This document shows positions 8,073-16,285 of a DNA stretch of 55,463 nucleotides, piece by piece. Both the position numbers and the translations under genes were made by a program. The stretch is taken from assembly GCA_964370965.1 (NCBI GenBank), contig CAYJLW010000020.1:1-55463 (forward strand), read 5' to 3'. Each line of letters opens with the position of its first letter. Within the stretch, counting starts at the first letter, position 1. The notes below the pieces were generated by a model. It was not told the origin of the DNA, ran no database searches, and saw only the letters and a program-made list of their open reading frames with translations. The stretch comes from CAYJLW01 sp964370965. GTDB taxonomy: Bacteria; Actinomycetota; Acidimicrobiia; UBA2766.

Positions 8073-8681
8073 TTGAGTCTCTTCCTGTTGGGCTGCATGC
8101 TGGTCCTGGTGGCCGCCTATCTGGCGCTGCCGGCGATCCGCGAACGGAGCCTCCACGCCTCACCCGTCTCATCCGTCGGGGCCTTCCGGCGCGGACTCGA
8201 CGCCCTCGCCGGGCCCGGGCAGCAGTCCGGGGCCGGCGGCGCCTACGAGATGCGCGGCGTCGGTGGTGGCCGCCAGGTGCTCATGCCCCAGCGGGCCGAG
8301 ACCGCCGGCTTCGAGTACACCGTCCCCGGGGGCCCGGTGCGGGCGTTGTCGTCCTCGTCCACCGCCGCCGAGCGTCGTCGGCGCGTGCAGGTCGCCCTGG
8401 GGGGCCTCACGGGCGTCTTCGTCCTGGCCGGCATCTTCGCCCACATGCTCTGGGCCGTCGCCTTCCTCTGCCTCCTCCTGTTCCTGGCCTATCTCGCGCT
8501 GGCCGTAGAGGCCGAACGCCGCGAGGCCGAGCGCGCGTTCCGGGGTCGGCTCCCGTTGCGCGCTGTGGGCGGCACGGCCGCCCGCCCCGCCTCCCCGTTG
8601 CCGGCCCGCCCCAGGCACCTGCCCCGGGCGCTGCAACAGGGTCCCGACGCCGAGCGGCGCGTCGCAGCCGGCGGCCGGTGA
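8073..8681 (+). CDS. Three-TM membrane protein, candidate GlpR/SepX-like divisome protein
   Basis: 202 residues, TTG start with GGAGCGGAG upstream. Membrane segments are at about 3-20, 106-124 and 126-146. They are separated by a roughly 85-residue Gly/Ala-rich soluble loop and followed by a basic Ala/Pro/Arg-rich tail. One N-terminal TM, a cytoplasmic loop and a TM hairpin is the topology of the actinobacterial division proteins SepX/GlpR, which are encoded near galU-moeA. Synteny and topology support this, but I see no diagnostic motif, so the name is inference. Its stop overlaps the next gene by GTGA. Confidence 0.45.
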   Translation: MSLFLLGCMLVLVAAYLALPAIRERSLHASPVSSVGAFRRGLDALAGPGQQSGAGGAYEMRGVGGGRQVLMPQRAETAGFEYTVPGGPVRALSSSSTAAERRRRVQVALGGLTGVFVLAGIFAHMLWAVAFLCLLLFLAYLALAVEAERREAERAFRGRLPLRAVGGTAARPASPLPARPRHLPRALQQGPDAERRVAAGGR

Positions 8682-9280
8682 GCGGGGGGGAACCCTCTCT
8701 CCAGGACCTCACGTCCACCGTCCTTCAGGCCCTCGAAGCGGTCTCCGCGGCCCGCGAGACGGCCCTGGCCGCCTCCCGCCAGACCGTGCGCCGTTCCGCC
8801 AACGCCATCCGTGCCCTGCACCGCGGCGACACCACGGCGGCCGACGGGCTCATCGCCGAGGCTCGCCGGCTGCTCAGCGAGGCCGAGGACGCAGTCCGGG
8901 ACCATCCCGAGATCCGCTGGGTGGGATTCGTGCACGACGCCGAGAAGGAGTACGCCGAGGCGTGCATCACGCGGGCCGTCCTGCAGGGCGGCGCCGTCCC
9001 GCCCCCCCAGGTCGTCTCGGTCACGGGCGTGGCCTGGCTGCACGGCGTCGCCGAAGCGATCGGCGAGCTGCGCCGGGCCGTCCTCGACGCCCTCCGCAAA
9101 GGGGACTTCGCCGCCGCCGAGGCCCTCTTCGCCCGCATGGACGACATGTTCGAGGTTCTCGTCTCGGTGGACTACCCCGACGCCATGACCCAGGGCCTGC
9201 GCCGCGCCACAGACGCCACGCGGGGCATCCTGGAGCGCACCCGCGCCGACGTGACCATGGCACTCGTGCAGCGCCGCTGA
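8678..9280 (+). CDS. Translin-family protein
   Basis: 200 residues, almost entirely helical, with the translin (TRAX-like) signatures: an N-terminal coiled region with RQTVRRSANAIRALHRGD, the central EYAEACITRAVLQGG segment, then GVAWLHGVAEAIGELRRAVLDAL and a C-terminal helix pair including DYPDAMTQGLRRATDATRGI. Translins form octameric barrels that bind single-stranded RNA or DNA, and some act as RNases. Bacterial members are uncommon and poorly studied. Glu residues that could serve as catalytic TRAX acids are present but not assignable by eye. Coupled to the upstream membrane protein by a four-base overlap. Confidence 0.75.
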   Translation: MSGGEPSLQDLTSTVLQALEAVSAARETALAASRQTVRRSANAIRALHRGDTTAADGLIAEARRLLSEAEDAVRDHPEIRWVGFVHDAEKEYAEACITRAVLQGGAVPPPQVVSVTGVAWLHGVAEAIGELRRAVLDALRKGDFAAAEALFARMDDMFEVLVSVDYPDAMTQGLRRATDATRGILERTRADVTMALVQRR

Positions 9281-9312
9281 ACCCCAGGCGCCGGGCGAGA
9301 GGTGGGCCGGAG

Positions 9313-9318
9313 TAGGGT
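9313..9318 (+). promoter_or_regulatory. Candidate leaderless -10 element of xylA
   Basis: TAGGGT ends nine bases before the xylA ATG. The interval is CG-rich without a Shine-Dalgarno. Confidence 0.4.
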
Positions 9319-9327
9319 CCCCGCGCG

Positions 9328-10506
9328 ATGGACGCCTACGACCCCACTCCCGAGGACCGCTTCAGCTTCGGTCTCTGGACGGTCGGCAACCCCGGCGCCG
9401 ACCCTTTCGGCCATCCCACGCGCCCTCCTGCAGACCCCTGCGAGACCGTGGCACGTCTCGCCCAGTGCGGGGCCTGGGGGGTCAACCTGCACGACGACGA
9501 CCTCGTCCCGTTCGGGGCCACGCCCGCAGAACGCGATCGGATCGTGGCCGCCTTCCGCATGGCCCTGGAGGACACCGGGATGGTCGTGCCCATGACGACG
9601 GCGAACCTCTTCTCGCATCCGGCCTTCAAGGACGGCGCCTTCACCGCCAACGACGCGGAGGTGCGCGCCTTCGCCCTCCGCAAGACCATGGACGCCCTCG
9701 ACCTCGGAGCCGACCTCGGCGCCTCCGTCCACGTGTTCTGGGGCGGCCGGGAGGGCAGCGAAGCGGACGCCTGCCGCGACCCGCGGGACGCTCTCCGGCG
9801 CTTCCGGGACGCGCTGGACTTCCTCTGCGCCTACGTCCTCGACCGGGGCTACGAGATGCGCTTCGCGCTGGAGGCGAAGCCGAACGAGCCCCGGGGCGAC
9901 ATCTACTTGCCCACGACCGGGCACATGCTCGCCTTTGTCGGCACTCTCGAGCACGGCGAGATGGTGGGCGTGAACCCGGAGGTCGCCCACGAGACCATGG
10001 CCGGCCTCGCCTTCCACCACGGCGTCGCCCAGGCGATGGAGGCGGGCAAGCTCTTCCACATCGATCTCAACGCCCAGAAGATCGGCCGCTACGACCAAGA
10101 CCTCCGCTTCGGCTCTGAGGACGCAAAGGGGGCGCTCCTGCTCGTGCGCCTCCTGGAGGGCACCGCGGGCGGCCCCCGCTACGAGGGGCCCAGGCACTTC
10201 GACGCCCACGCGTACCGCACCGAGGACGCCGAGGGCGTCTGGGACTTCGCCCGGGGCTGCATGCGCACCTACAAGATCCTCGTCGCCCGGGCAGCCGCTT
10301 TCGACGCGGACCCCGAGGTGCAGGACCTCCTCGCCGGCGACCCCCGGGGCCGGGACCTCGAGCCCCTCCTCGCCGGGTACTCGTCTGCCAAGGCGGCGGC
10401 GTTGCGGGCCCTCGACGTCGATCCCGAGCGTCTCGGGCGGCGCGGTCTCCGCTACGAGCGCCTCGATCAGATCCTCGTCGAGCACCTCCTCGGCGTGCGG
10501 GGCTGA
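9328..10506 (+). CDS. xylA: Xylose isomerase
   Basis: Interconverts D-xylose and D-xylulose (and glucose/fructose). 392 residues, the short class I form found in Actinobacteria such as Streptomyces. Visible are the FSFGLWTVGN start, VFWGGREG, EAKPNEPRGD (metal-binding Glu and the following substrate contacts), GVNPEVAHETMAGL and FHIDLNAQKIGRYDQDLRFG (His/Asp metal ligands). No xylulokinase, xylose transporter or regulator is adjacent, so it stands alone. Transcription probably starts at its own leaderless promoter. Confidence 0.96.
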   Translation: MDAYDPTPEDRFSFGLWTVGNPGADPFGHPTRPPADPCETVARLAQCGAWGVNLHDDDLVPFGATPAERDRIVAAFRMALEDTGMVVPMTTANLFSHPAFKDGAFTANDAEVRAFALRKTMDALDLGADLGASVHVFWGGREGSEADACRDPRDALRRFRDALDFLCAYVLDRGYEMRFALEAKPNEPRGDIYLPTTGHMLAFVGTLEHGEMVGVNPEVAHETMAGLAFHHGVAQAMEAGKLFHIDLNAQKIGRYDQDLRFGSEDAKGALLLVRLLEGTAGGPRYEGPRHFDAHAYRTEDAEGVWDFARGCMRTYKILVARAAAFDADPEVQDLLAGDPRGRDLEPLLAGYSSAKAAALRALDVDPERLGRRGLRYERLDQILVEHLLGVRG

Positions 10507-10556
10507 GCCCGACGGGATCGGTCGTCGGATCGTCGCTGTGCCAACATACCGTCCCC

Positions 10557-12188
10557 ATGGATCCCGACCTCCCCGACACCCCCCCAGAGGGGAACTTCGC
10601 CGCTCTCGTGACCCGCCACGCTGTCACGCACCCGGAACGTCTCGCCCTCGTGGTTCCCCCGCCTGCGGGCGAGGCCGGCGAGGTCGAGACCGCCACCTAC
10701 GGCGAGCTCGCCGAGCGCATCGCCGGTTTCGCCGCCGGGCTGCGGGCCGAAGGTCTCCGCCCGGGCGACCGGGTCGTGGTCCTCTTCCCGCTCTCCGTGG
10801 ACCTCTACGCTCTCGTCCTCGCCCTCTTCGCCGCCGGGATGACCGCCGTGTTCGTGGACGCGGGGATGGGGCCCGCCCGCATCAACCGGGCGCTCGCCCG
10901 CTCACGGGCGAAGGCGATCGTCTCGGCCCGTCGGCTCCTGCGCTACCGCTTCGCACTGCCCGCCCTGTGGCGCATGCGGTGCTACTCGGTCGATTCGGCG
11001 GGTGCAGGGCTCCGGGACTTCGCCCGCCTCCGGGGCGCGCCCGCCTCCGGCTGTGAGCCCGTTCCCCGCTCGGAGGACGACGAGTGCCTCGTCACCTTCA
11101 CGTCGGGGAGCACGGGGGCGCCCAAGGGCGCAGACCGCACCCACGGCCTCCTCACCCGCCAGCATCTCGCCCTCCGCGAGCAGGAGGAGATCCACGCCCT
11201 GGAGGGCGCGGTCGACATGCCCTGCTTCCCGGTCGCTGCCCTCCACGACCTCTGCATGGGCTACACGTGCGTGCTCCCGCCAGTGGACTTCCGCCATGTG
11301 GCGGGAGCGGACGCCCGCGCTGTCGTGGCCCACGCCCGGCGCTGGGGCGTCGACCGCATCCTGGGGGCCCCCGCCTACATGGGCCGCCTCACCGGCCACC
11401 TGCTCGGCGCCGGGGAGACCATGCCGGAGATCCGGAGCGTGGGCGTCGGGGGCGCGCCCGTGCCCCGCGGCCTCTGCGCCGACATCCTCGCCGTCTTCCC
11501 GGAGGCGGCATCGGCCGTCGTGTACGGCTCCACGGAAGCCGAGCCCATCTCGCACGTGTGGATGCAGGACGTCGTGGCCGTCGACGGCGAGGGCCACCTC
11601 GTGGGAGCGCCCGTGGACTGCGCCGAGGTGGCCCTGGTCGACCTACTCGACGGCGACTCGCCCGTGCTGGACGACCGCGGCCTGGACCCGTACCGCGTGG
11701 CCCCGGGTGACTGCGGAGAGGTCGTCGTCCGGGGCCCGCACGTGAACCGGGGGTACGTCGACGACCCGGCGGCGAACAGGCGCACGAAGCTCGTCTGCCC
11801 CGACGGGCAGTTCTGGCACCGCACCGGAGACGTCGCCCGTCTCGACCCGGAGGGCCGGCTCTGGCTCCTGGGCCGCCTCGCCGACGTCGTGCGACGGGAC
11901 GGGCGCATCCTGCATCCGCTGCCCATCGAGGCCGCCGTGAACGCCGCCCCCTGTGTGCGGGCCTCGGCATTGGTCGCGCACCGGAGGTTCCCCGAAGGGG
12001 AGTTCGCCGTAGCCCTGGACGGCGAGGGCTCCGAGGTGCCCGACGAGGTGTCGCGGGTTCTCGGGGAACGGGGAGCGGGGGGTGTCCCCGTCACCGTGGT
12101 GGGGGAGATCCCGATGGACGGCCGGCACAACTCCAAGGTGGACCGCCCCACGCTCCGCCGTCGCCTGGCGCGGCGCCGGAGGACCTGA
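10557..12188 (+). CDS. AMP-forming acyl-CoA synthetase/ligase (ANL superfamily, OleC-like)
   Basis: 543 residues. The ANL adenylation motifs are present: the phosphate loop TFTSGSTGAPKGADRTHG, a VVYGSTEAE motif (A5 type), the hinge region GRLADVVRRDGR and a late Lys (NSKVDRPTL) at the position of the catalytic A10 lysine. It activates a carboxylate as an acyl-AMP and probably passes it to CoA. Overall layout resembles OleC-like fatty acyl ligases, but substrate is unknown. It opens a seven-gene co-directional cluster; one base separates it from the BtaA-type gene. A TACCGT lies only four bases before the ATG, probably too close for a leaderless start. Confidence 0.8.
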   Translation: MDPDLPDTPPEGNFAALVTRHAVTHPERLALVVPPPAGEAGEVETATYGELAERIAGFAAGLRAEGLRPGDRVVVLFPLSVDLYALVLALFAAGMTAVFVDAGMGPARINRALARSRAKAIVSARRLLRYRFALPALWRMRCYSVDSAGAGLRDFARLRGAPASGCEPVPRSEDDECLVTFTSGSTGAPKGADRTHGLLTRQHLALREQEEIHALEGAVDMPCFPVAALHDLCMGYTCVLPPVDFRHVAGADARAVVAHARRWGVDRILGAPAYMGRLTGHLLGAGETMPEIRSVGVGGAPVPRGLCADILAVFPEAASAVVYGSTEAEPISHVWMQDVVAVDGEGHLVGAPVDCAEVALVDLLDGDSPVLDDRGLDPYRVAPGDCGEVVVRGPHVNRGYVDDPAANRRTKLVCPDGQFWHRTGDVARLDPEGRLWLLGRLADVVRRDGRILHPLPIEAAVNAAPCVRASALVAHRRFPEGEFAVALDGEGSEVPDEVSRVLGERGAGGVPVTVVGEIPMDGRHNSKVDRPTLRRRLARRRRT

Positions 12189-12189
12189 C

Positions 12190-13332
12190 GTGGAAGGGGT
12201 CTCCCTCGACCAGGTGCGCTACTCGCGGGTGTGGGAGGACCACGCCCTCCTCGAGGCCGGCCTCGACGTCGGTGCCGGCGACTCCGCGCTGTGCATCACG
12301 AGCGGCGGCGACAACGTGCTCGCCCTCTTGTTGCAGGAGCCCGCCTCGGTGACCGCCGTGGACGTGAACCCCTGCCAGGGGGCCCTTCTGGCGCTCAAGG
12401 TCGCCGGCATCCGGCATCTCACGTACACAGAGTTCACAGCGTTTCTGGGTGCCGCCGCCCCCGGGTGCTCCCCCTGGGGGGCGGGGGAACGGGAGAAGTG
12501 CTACGCCCGGCTCCGCCCTCACCTGGCGGGGTCCGCCCGTGAGTTCTGGGACTCGCGGGCGGGCGACGTCGCCGAGGGCGTTCTGCACTGCGGTCGCCTG
12601 GAGCGGTACTTCCGCACCTTCCAGACCCGGCACCTCCCCGCCCTCATGTCGCCGGCGACGATCGCCCGGCTGCTCGACTTCGACGGCAGCGACCCCGCGG
12701 CGCAGGCGGCCTTCGTAGCAGAGGACGTCGACACCCCGTCGTTCCGGGCCGCCTTCAGGAACTACTTCGGGCGCGAGTCGATGGCGCGTCAGGGGCGGGA
12801 CCCGGCGCAGTTCGCGCACGTGGAGGTGGCCGACGTGGGCGCCGCCTTCTACGAACGCTTCCTGGCAGCATGCCTCCGCCCGACGCGGGACAACTTCTAC
12901 CTGGAGGCGTTCCTCACCTCGGCCTGCCGGGACCTGAGCCGGGGCCCCCTCTACCTGAGTCCCGGTGGCTTCGCCCGCCTGGGGCCGCTCCTCGACCGGC
13001 TCGAGATCGTCACGGCAGGCGTCGAGGAGGTGCTCACGGGGCGCCCGCCCGGGACCTTCACGAAGGCGGCGCTCTCAGATGCCCTGGAGTACCTCGACGC
13101 CGCTCAGGCCGAGGGCCTCCTGGGCCTTCTCGCCGGGCGTCTCCGCGCCGGCGCCCGGGTGGCCTACTGGAGCCTCCTCGTGGACCGTTCCGTGCCCGCC
13201 ACCCTCCAAGACCGGATCTCCCCGGACGGGGAGACCGCTGCCCGCCTGCACGCCCACGACCGGTCGTGGTTCTACCGTTCGTTTCACGTCAGCGTCTTGG
13301 CAGGGACGGGCGCGAGGCCTAGAATGCTGTGA
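12190..13332 (+). CDS. BtaA-type SAM:diacylglycerol 3-amino-3-carboxypropyl transferase (DUF3419)
   Basis: 380 residues from a GTG one base after the ligase stop. DUF3419 hallmarks: VWEDHALLEAGL at the start, the SAM pocket TSGGDNVLALLL with AVDVNPCQGALLALK, ECYARLRP-like spacing, GVLHCGRLERYFRTF and the C-terminal ARVAYWSLLVDRSVP. BtaA moves the aminocarboxypropyl group of SAM to diacylglycerol, the first step of DGTS betaine lipid synthesis. No BtaB trimethylase is adjacent, so the product may stop at the homoserine ether or the acceptor may be another alcohol. Family is firm; substrate is inferred. Confidence 0.82.
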   Translation: MEGVSLDQVRYSRVWEDHALLEAGLDVGAGDSALCITSGGDNVLALLLQEPASVTAVDVNPCQGALLALKVAGIRHLTYTEFTAFLGAAAPGCSPWGAGEREKCYARLRPHLAGSAREFWDSRAGDVAEGVLHCGRLERYFRTFQTRHLPALMSPATIARLLDFDGSDPAAQAAFVAEDVDTPSFRAAFRNYFGRESMARQGRDPAQFAHVEVADVGAAFYERFLAACLRPTRDNFYLEAFLTSACRDLSRGPLYLSPGGFARLGPLLDRLEIVTAGVEEVLTGRPPGTFTKAALSDALEYLDAAQAEGLLGLLAGRLRAGARVAYWSLLVDRSVPATLQDRISPDGETAARLHAHDRSWFYRSFHVSVLAGTGARPRML

Positions 13333-13506
13333 CGAACACCGCTCGGAACATCGTGAGGCCCAGCGCGGTTTTGCAGGGATGGGCGGCGCCGTCTAGAAGT
13401 TCTGCACGGGCGTCGCAGACTGGGGTGTGCGGCGGCAGGCGGTGATCGGGTCCGAGGTCGCGCCCCGCGCCGGCCCTGTACGCGGATCGAGGAGCTGGAA
13501 CGAGCC

Positions 13507-16281
13507 GTGCCTCACAGCCATACCACCGTCCCCGGGGACCGCAGGAAGCGACGCCGTCTCGACGTTCCTGCCGAAGCGGAGGTGAGAGCACGCTTCGTGT
13601 GGGGGTCCGCCGCCTTCGAAGGTCCCGTCACGAGCCTCTCCGAGTCCGGCCTCGCCATGGCCCCCGACAAGGCCCCGGAGGGCCAACTCCCCCCCGCCGG
13701 GGCCGGCGTGGACAGCGTCGAGATCGTGGGGTCCCGCGGGTCGCTCCCCCTCGGGCAGGCGCAGGTCGCCCGGCGCGAGGGTGCCACGGCCCTGGTGCTC
13801 ACCGTGTCCCTCGACGAATCCATGGGGGCGCTCTGGGACCTCCTCTACGACCTCGAGCACGAAGGTCCTCGCGGCGTTGCCGGATCCGGGGTCACGCACT
13901 CGCGCGAGACCCTGCCCAAGGTGCCCGGGCGCGGCCTCTACACCGAGGCCGCCCGCCACGAGCGGCTGGAATGGCTCCGGGAGGAGACCGGCGCCGCCCT
14001 CACGACCTTCCAGCGCTCCGACCTCCCCGCCGCCCGCCTCACCGGCAACATCGAGAACCTCCTCGGAGGCATCGAGGTGCCGGTCGGTATCGCCGGCCCC
14101 CTCTGGATCCGGGGGCGCCACGTCGACGGACTCGTCTACGCGCCCCTTGCCACCACCGAGGGCAGCCTCGTGGCCTCCGCCACCAGGGGCGCGGCCGCCA
14201 TCTCGCGTTCCGGCGGGGTCGCGACCCGTGTGCTGGGCCAGCAGATGCTGCGGGCGCCGCTGTTCATGCTCACCGACGCCTCCGGGGCCACGAAGCTCGC
14301 TGTCTGGCTCGCCGACCACCTCCACGAGATCCGCGAGGTGGCCGAACAGGTCTCCAACCACGCCCGCCTCATCCGCCTGGAGCCGTTCCAGATCGGGCGC
14401 ATGCTCCACGTGCGGTTCCTGTTCGAGACCGCCGACGCCGCCGGCCAGAACGTGACCACGCAATGCACGTGGCGGGCCTGTACGTGGATCCTCGACCAGG
14501 TCGCACGCATTCCCGGCATCGAACTCGACACGTTCACAGTGGAGGCGAACACGTCGAGTGACAAGAAGGCCACCTTCCAGTCCTTCCACGACGGTCGCGG
14601 CACCCGCGTGACCGCCGACTGCCACATCGACGGCGACACCCTCCGGGAGGTCCTCAAGGTCACCCCCCGGGAGATGGAGCGCGTCCACCAGGCGTTTCTG
14701 GCGGGCAGCATCCACGCCGGGTCGATCGGGCACAACATCAACGTGGCGAACACGGTGGCGGCCATCTTCCTGGCGACCGGCCAGGACGTCGCCTGCGTCC
14801 ACGAGTCCGCCGTGGGCCAACTCCACATCGAGGCCACCCTCGACGGCCTCTACGCCAGCCTCCTCCTGCCCGGACTCATCATCGGGACCGTGGGCGGGGG
14901 CACCCACCTCCCCGGCCAGCAGGAGCTCCTCGAGCTCCTCGGCTGCGCCGGCCCCGGCCGGGCCCGCCGGCTCGCGGAGGTGATCGCCGGCTTCGCCCTG
15001 GCCCTGGATCTTTCCACCCTGGCGGCGATCACGGGCGGCCAGTTCGCCAGCGCCCATGAACGCTTCGGCCGCAACAAGCCGGTGAACTTCTTCACGCGCG
15101 AGGACCTCTCCCCTGAGTTCTTCGCCGACGGCCTCCGTCGGGCGTACGCCGACCCCGGCCTCGACGTGACGGGCGTGCTCGACCTCAACGTCACCCTCGG
15201 GTCCAGCATCATCACGGAGCTCACGGCCCGCAAGATCCGCAAGCTCGCCGGCCTCTTCCCACTCCGCCTCGTGCACGACGGCGCCGGGCGGTCGCCGCGG
15301 ACGCCGGATCACACCGACGTGGTCGTGAAGGCGAAGCCGCTCGACCAGGAGGTCATCGTGATGCTGAACGCGATGGCCGGCCTCTGCGGCGGCGACCTCG
15401 CCGACGCCTACGCCCGCTCGCAGGAACGCACCGGGTTCCAGGGCTGCGACGTGCGCGAGCTCGCCGTCTACGCGCAGGACGACCCCCGCTTCACTCGCCA
15501 TGTCCCCCGCGTGCTCGGGAGCCACCGCGACGACGACCGCGAGGCCTTCGTGCTCGTCCTGGAGCGCATCGACGACGCCGTCCTCATCGACACGGCCGAC
15601 GACACCAGCGCTTGGGCGCCGGCACACGTCGACGCCGTCCTCGAGGGCCTCGGCGAGATCCACTCCATCTGGCTGGGGCGCGACGACGACCTCCTCGCCC
15701 GGGACTTGGTGGGCCGACCGCCCTCGGCCGCCGAGACTGCCGAGCTCACCGACCTCTGGGAGGCGCTCGCCGACCACGCCGCCGAGGAGTTCCCCGAACT
15801 CATGGGACCCGACGACCTCGAGGCGCAGCGCATGGCTGTGAAGTCGATCCCGGAGTGGTGGCCGGAGCTGGAGGCCATGCCCCGCACGCTCGTCCACAAC
15901 GACTGCAATCCCCGCAACGTCGCCCTGCGGGCCGACCCCGAGGGGCCCCACGGGTTCCGCCTCTGCGCCTACGACTGGGAGCTCGCCACCCTCGCCGTCC
16001 CCCAGCACGACCTCGCCGAGTTCCTCTGCTTCGTGCTCACGCCCGAGGCCGGTGTCGAGGCGGTCGACCACCACGTCGACGTGCACCGTCGCGCGCTGGA
16101 GAGGGCGGCAGGAGTCGAGCTCGACCCCGCCGTGTGGAGGCGGGGCTTCGACCTCAGCCTGCGCGACCTCATGGTGAACCGCTTCGCCCTCTACCTCATG
16201 GCGCACACGTTCCGTGACTACCGCTTCATGGCCAGGGTCCTGGCCACGACCCGGCGCCTCCTGGAACTGGGTGGGGGTTGA
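13507..16281 (+). CDS. Triple fusion: PilZ-like + HMG-CoA reductase-like + APH-type kinase
   Basis: 924 residues, GTG start. Residues about 10-105 look like PilZ: RxxxR at 12-16 and SLSESG at 43-48, with Ser in place of the usual Asp/Asn. Residues about 150-525 are a divergent class I HMG-CoA reductase: ENLLGG 183-188, ATTEG with Glu218, DAAGQN 310-315 in place of the NADPH motif DAMGMN, DKK with Lys353, GQD with Asp427, GGGTHL 463-468 and SAH with His517. All four catalytic residues are therefore kept. Residues about 595-924 are an aminoglycoside/choline-kinase-like domain with HNDCNPRN (797-804) and DWE (823-825). Likely reduces a CoA thioester to an alcohol and phosphorylates a hydroxyl; substrates unknown. 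Confidence 0.85.
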   Translation: MPHSHTTVPGDRRKRRRLDVPAEAEVRARFVWGSAAFEGPVTSLSESGLAMAPDKAPEGQLPPAGAGVDSVEIVGSRGSLPLGQAQVARREGATALVLTVSLDESMGALWDLLYDLEHEGPRGVAGSGVTHSRETLPKVPGRGLYTEAARHERLEWLREETGAALTTFQRSDLPAARLTGNIENLLGGIEVPVGIAGPLWIRGRHVDGLVYAPLATTEGSLVASATRGAAAISRSGGVATRVLGQQMLRAPLFMLTDASGATKLAVWLADHLHEIREVAEQVSNHARLIRLEPFQIGRMLHVRFLFETADAAGQNVTTQCTWRACTWILDQVARIPGIELDTFTVEANTSSDKKATFQSFHDGRGTRVTADCHIDGDTLREVLKVTPREMERVHQAFLAGSIHAGSIGHNINVANTVAAIFLATGQDVACVHESAVGQLHIEATLDGLYASLLLPGLIIGTVGGGTHLPGQQELLELLGCAGPGRARRLAEVIAGFALALDLSTLAAITGGQFASAHERFGRNKPVNFFTREDLSPEFFADGLRRAYADPGLDVTGVLDLNVTLGSSIITELTARKIRKLAGLFPLRLVHDGAGRSPRTPDHTDVVVKAKPLDQEVIVMLNAMAGLCGGDLADAYARSQERTGFQGCDVRELAVYAQDDPRFTRHVPRVLGSHRDDDREAFVLVLERIDDAVLIDTADDTSAWAPAHVDAVLEGLGEIHSIWLGRDDDLLARDLVGRPPSAAETAELTDLWEALADHAAEEFPELMGPDDLEAQRMAVKSIPEWWPELEAMPRTLVHNDCNPRNVALRADPEGPHGFRLCAYDWELATLAVPQHDLAEFLCFVLTPEAGVEAVDHHVDVHRRALERAAGVELDPAVWRRGFDLSLRDLMVNRFALYLMAHTFRDYRFMARVLATTRRLLELGGG

Positions 16282-16285
16282 ACCC

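Noticed and set aside
10547..10552. Leaderless -10 element for the ligase gene (TACCGT)
   Set aside because: It ends only four bases before the ATG, so transcription would be expected to begin inside the codon or after it.
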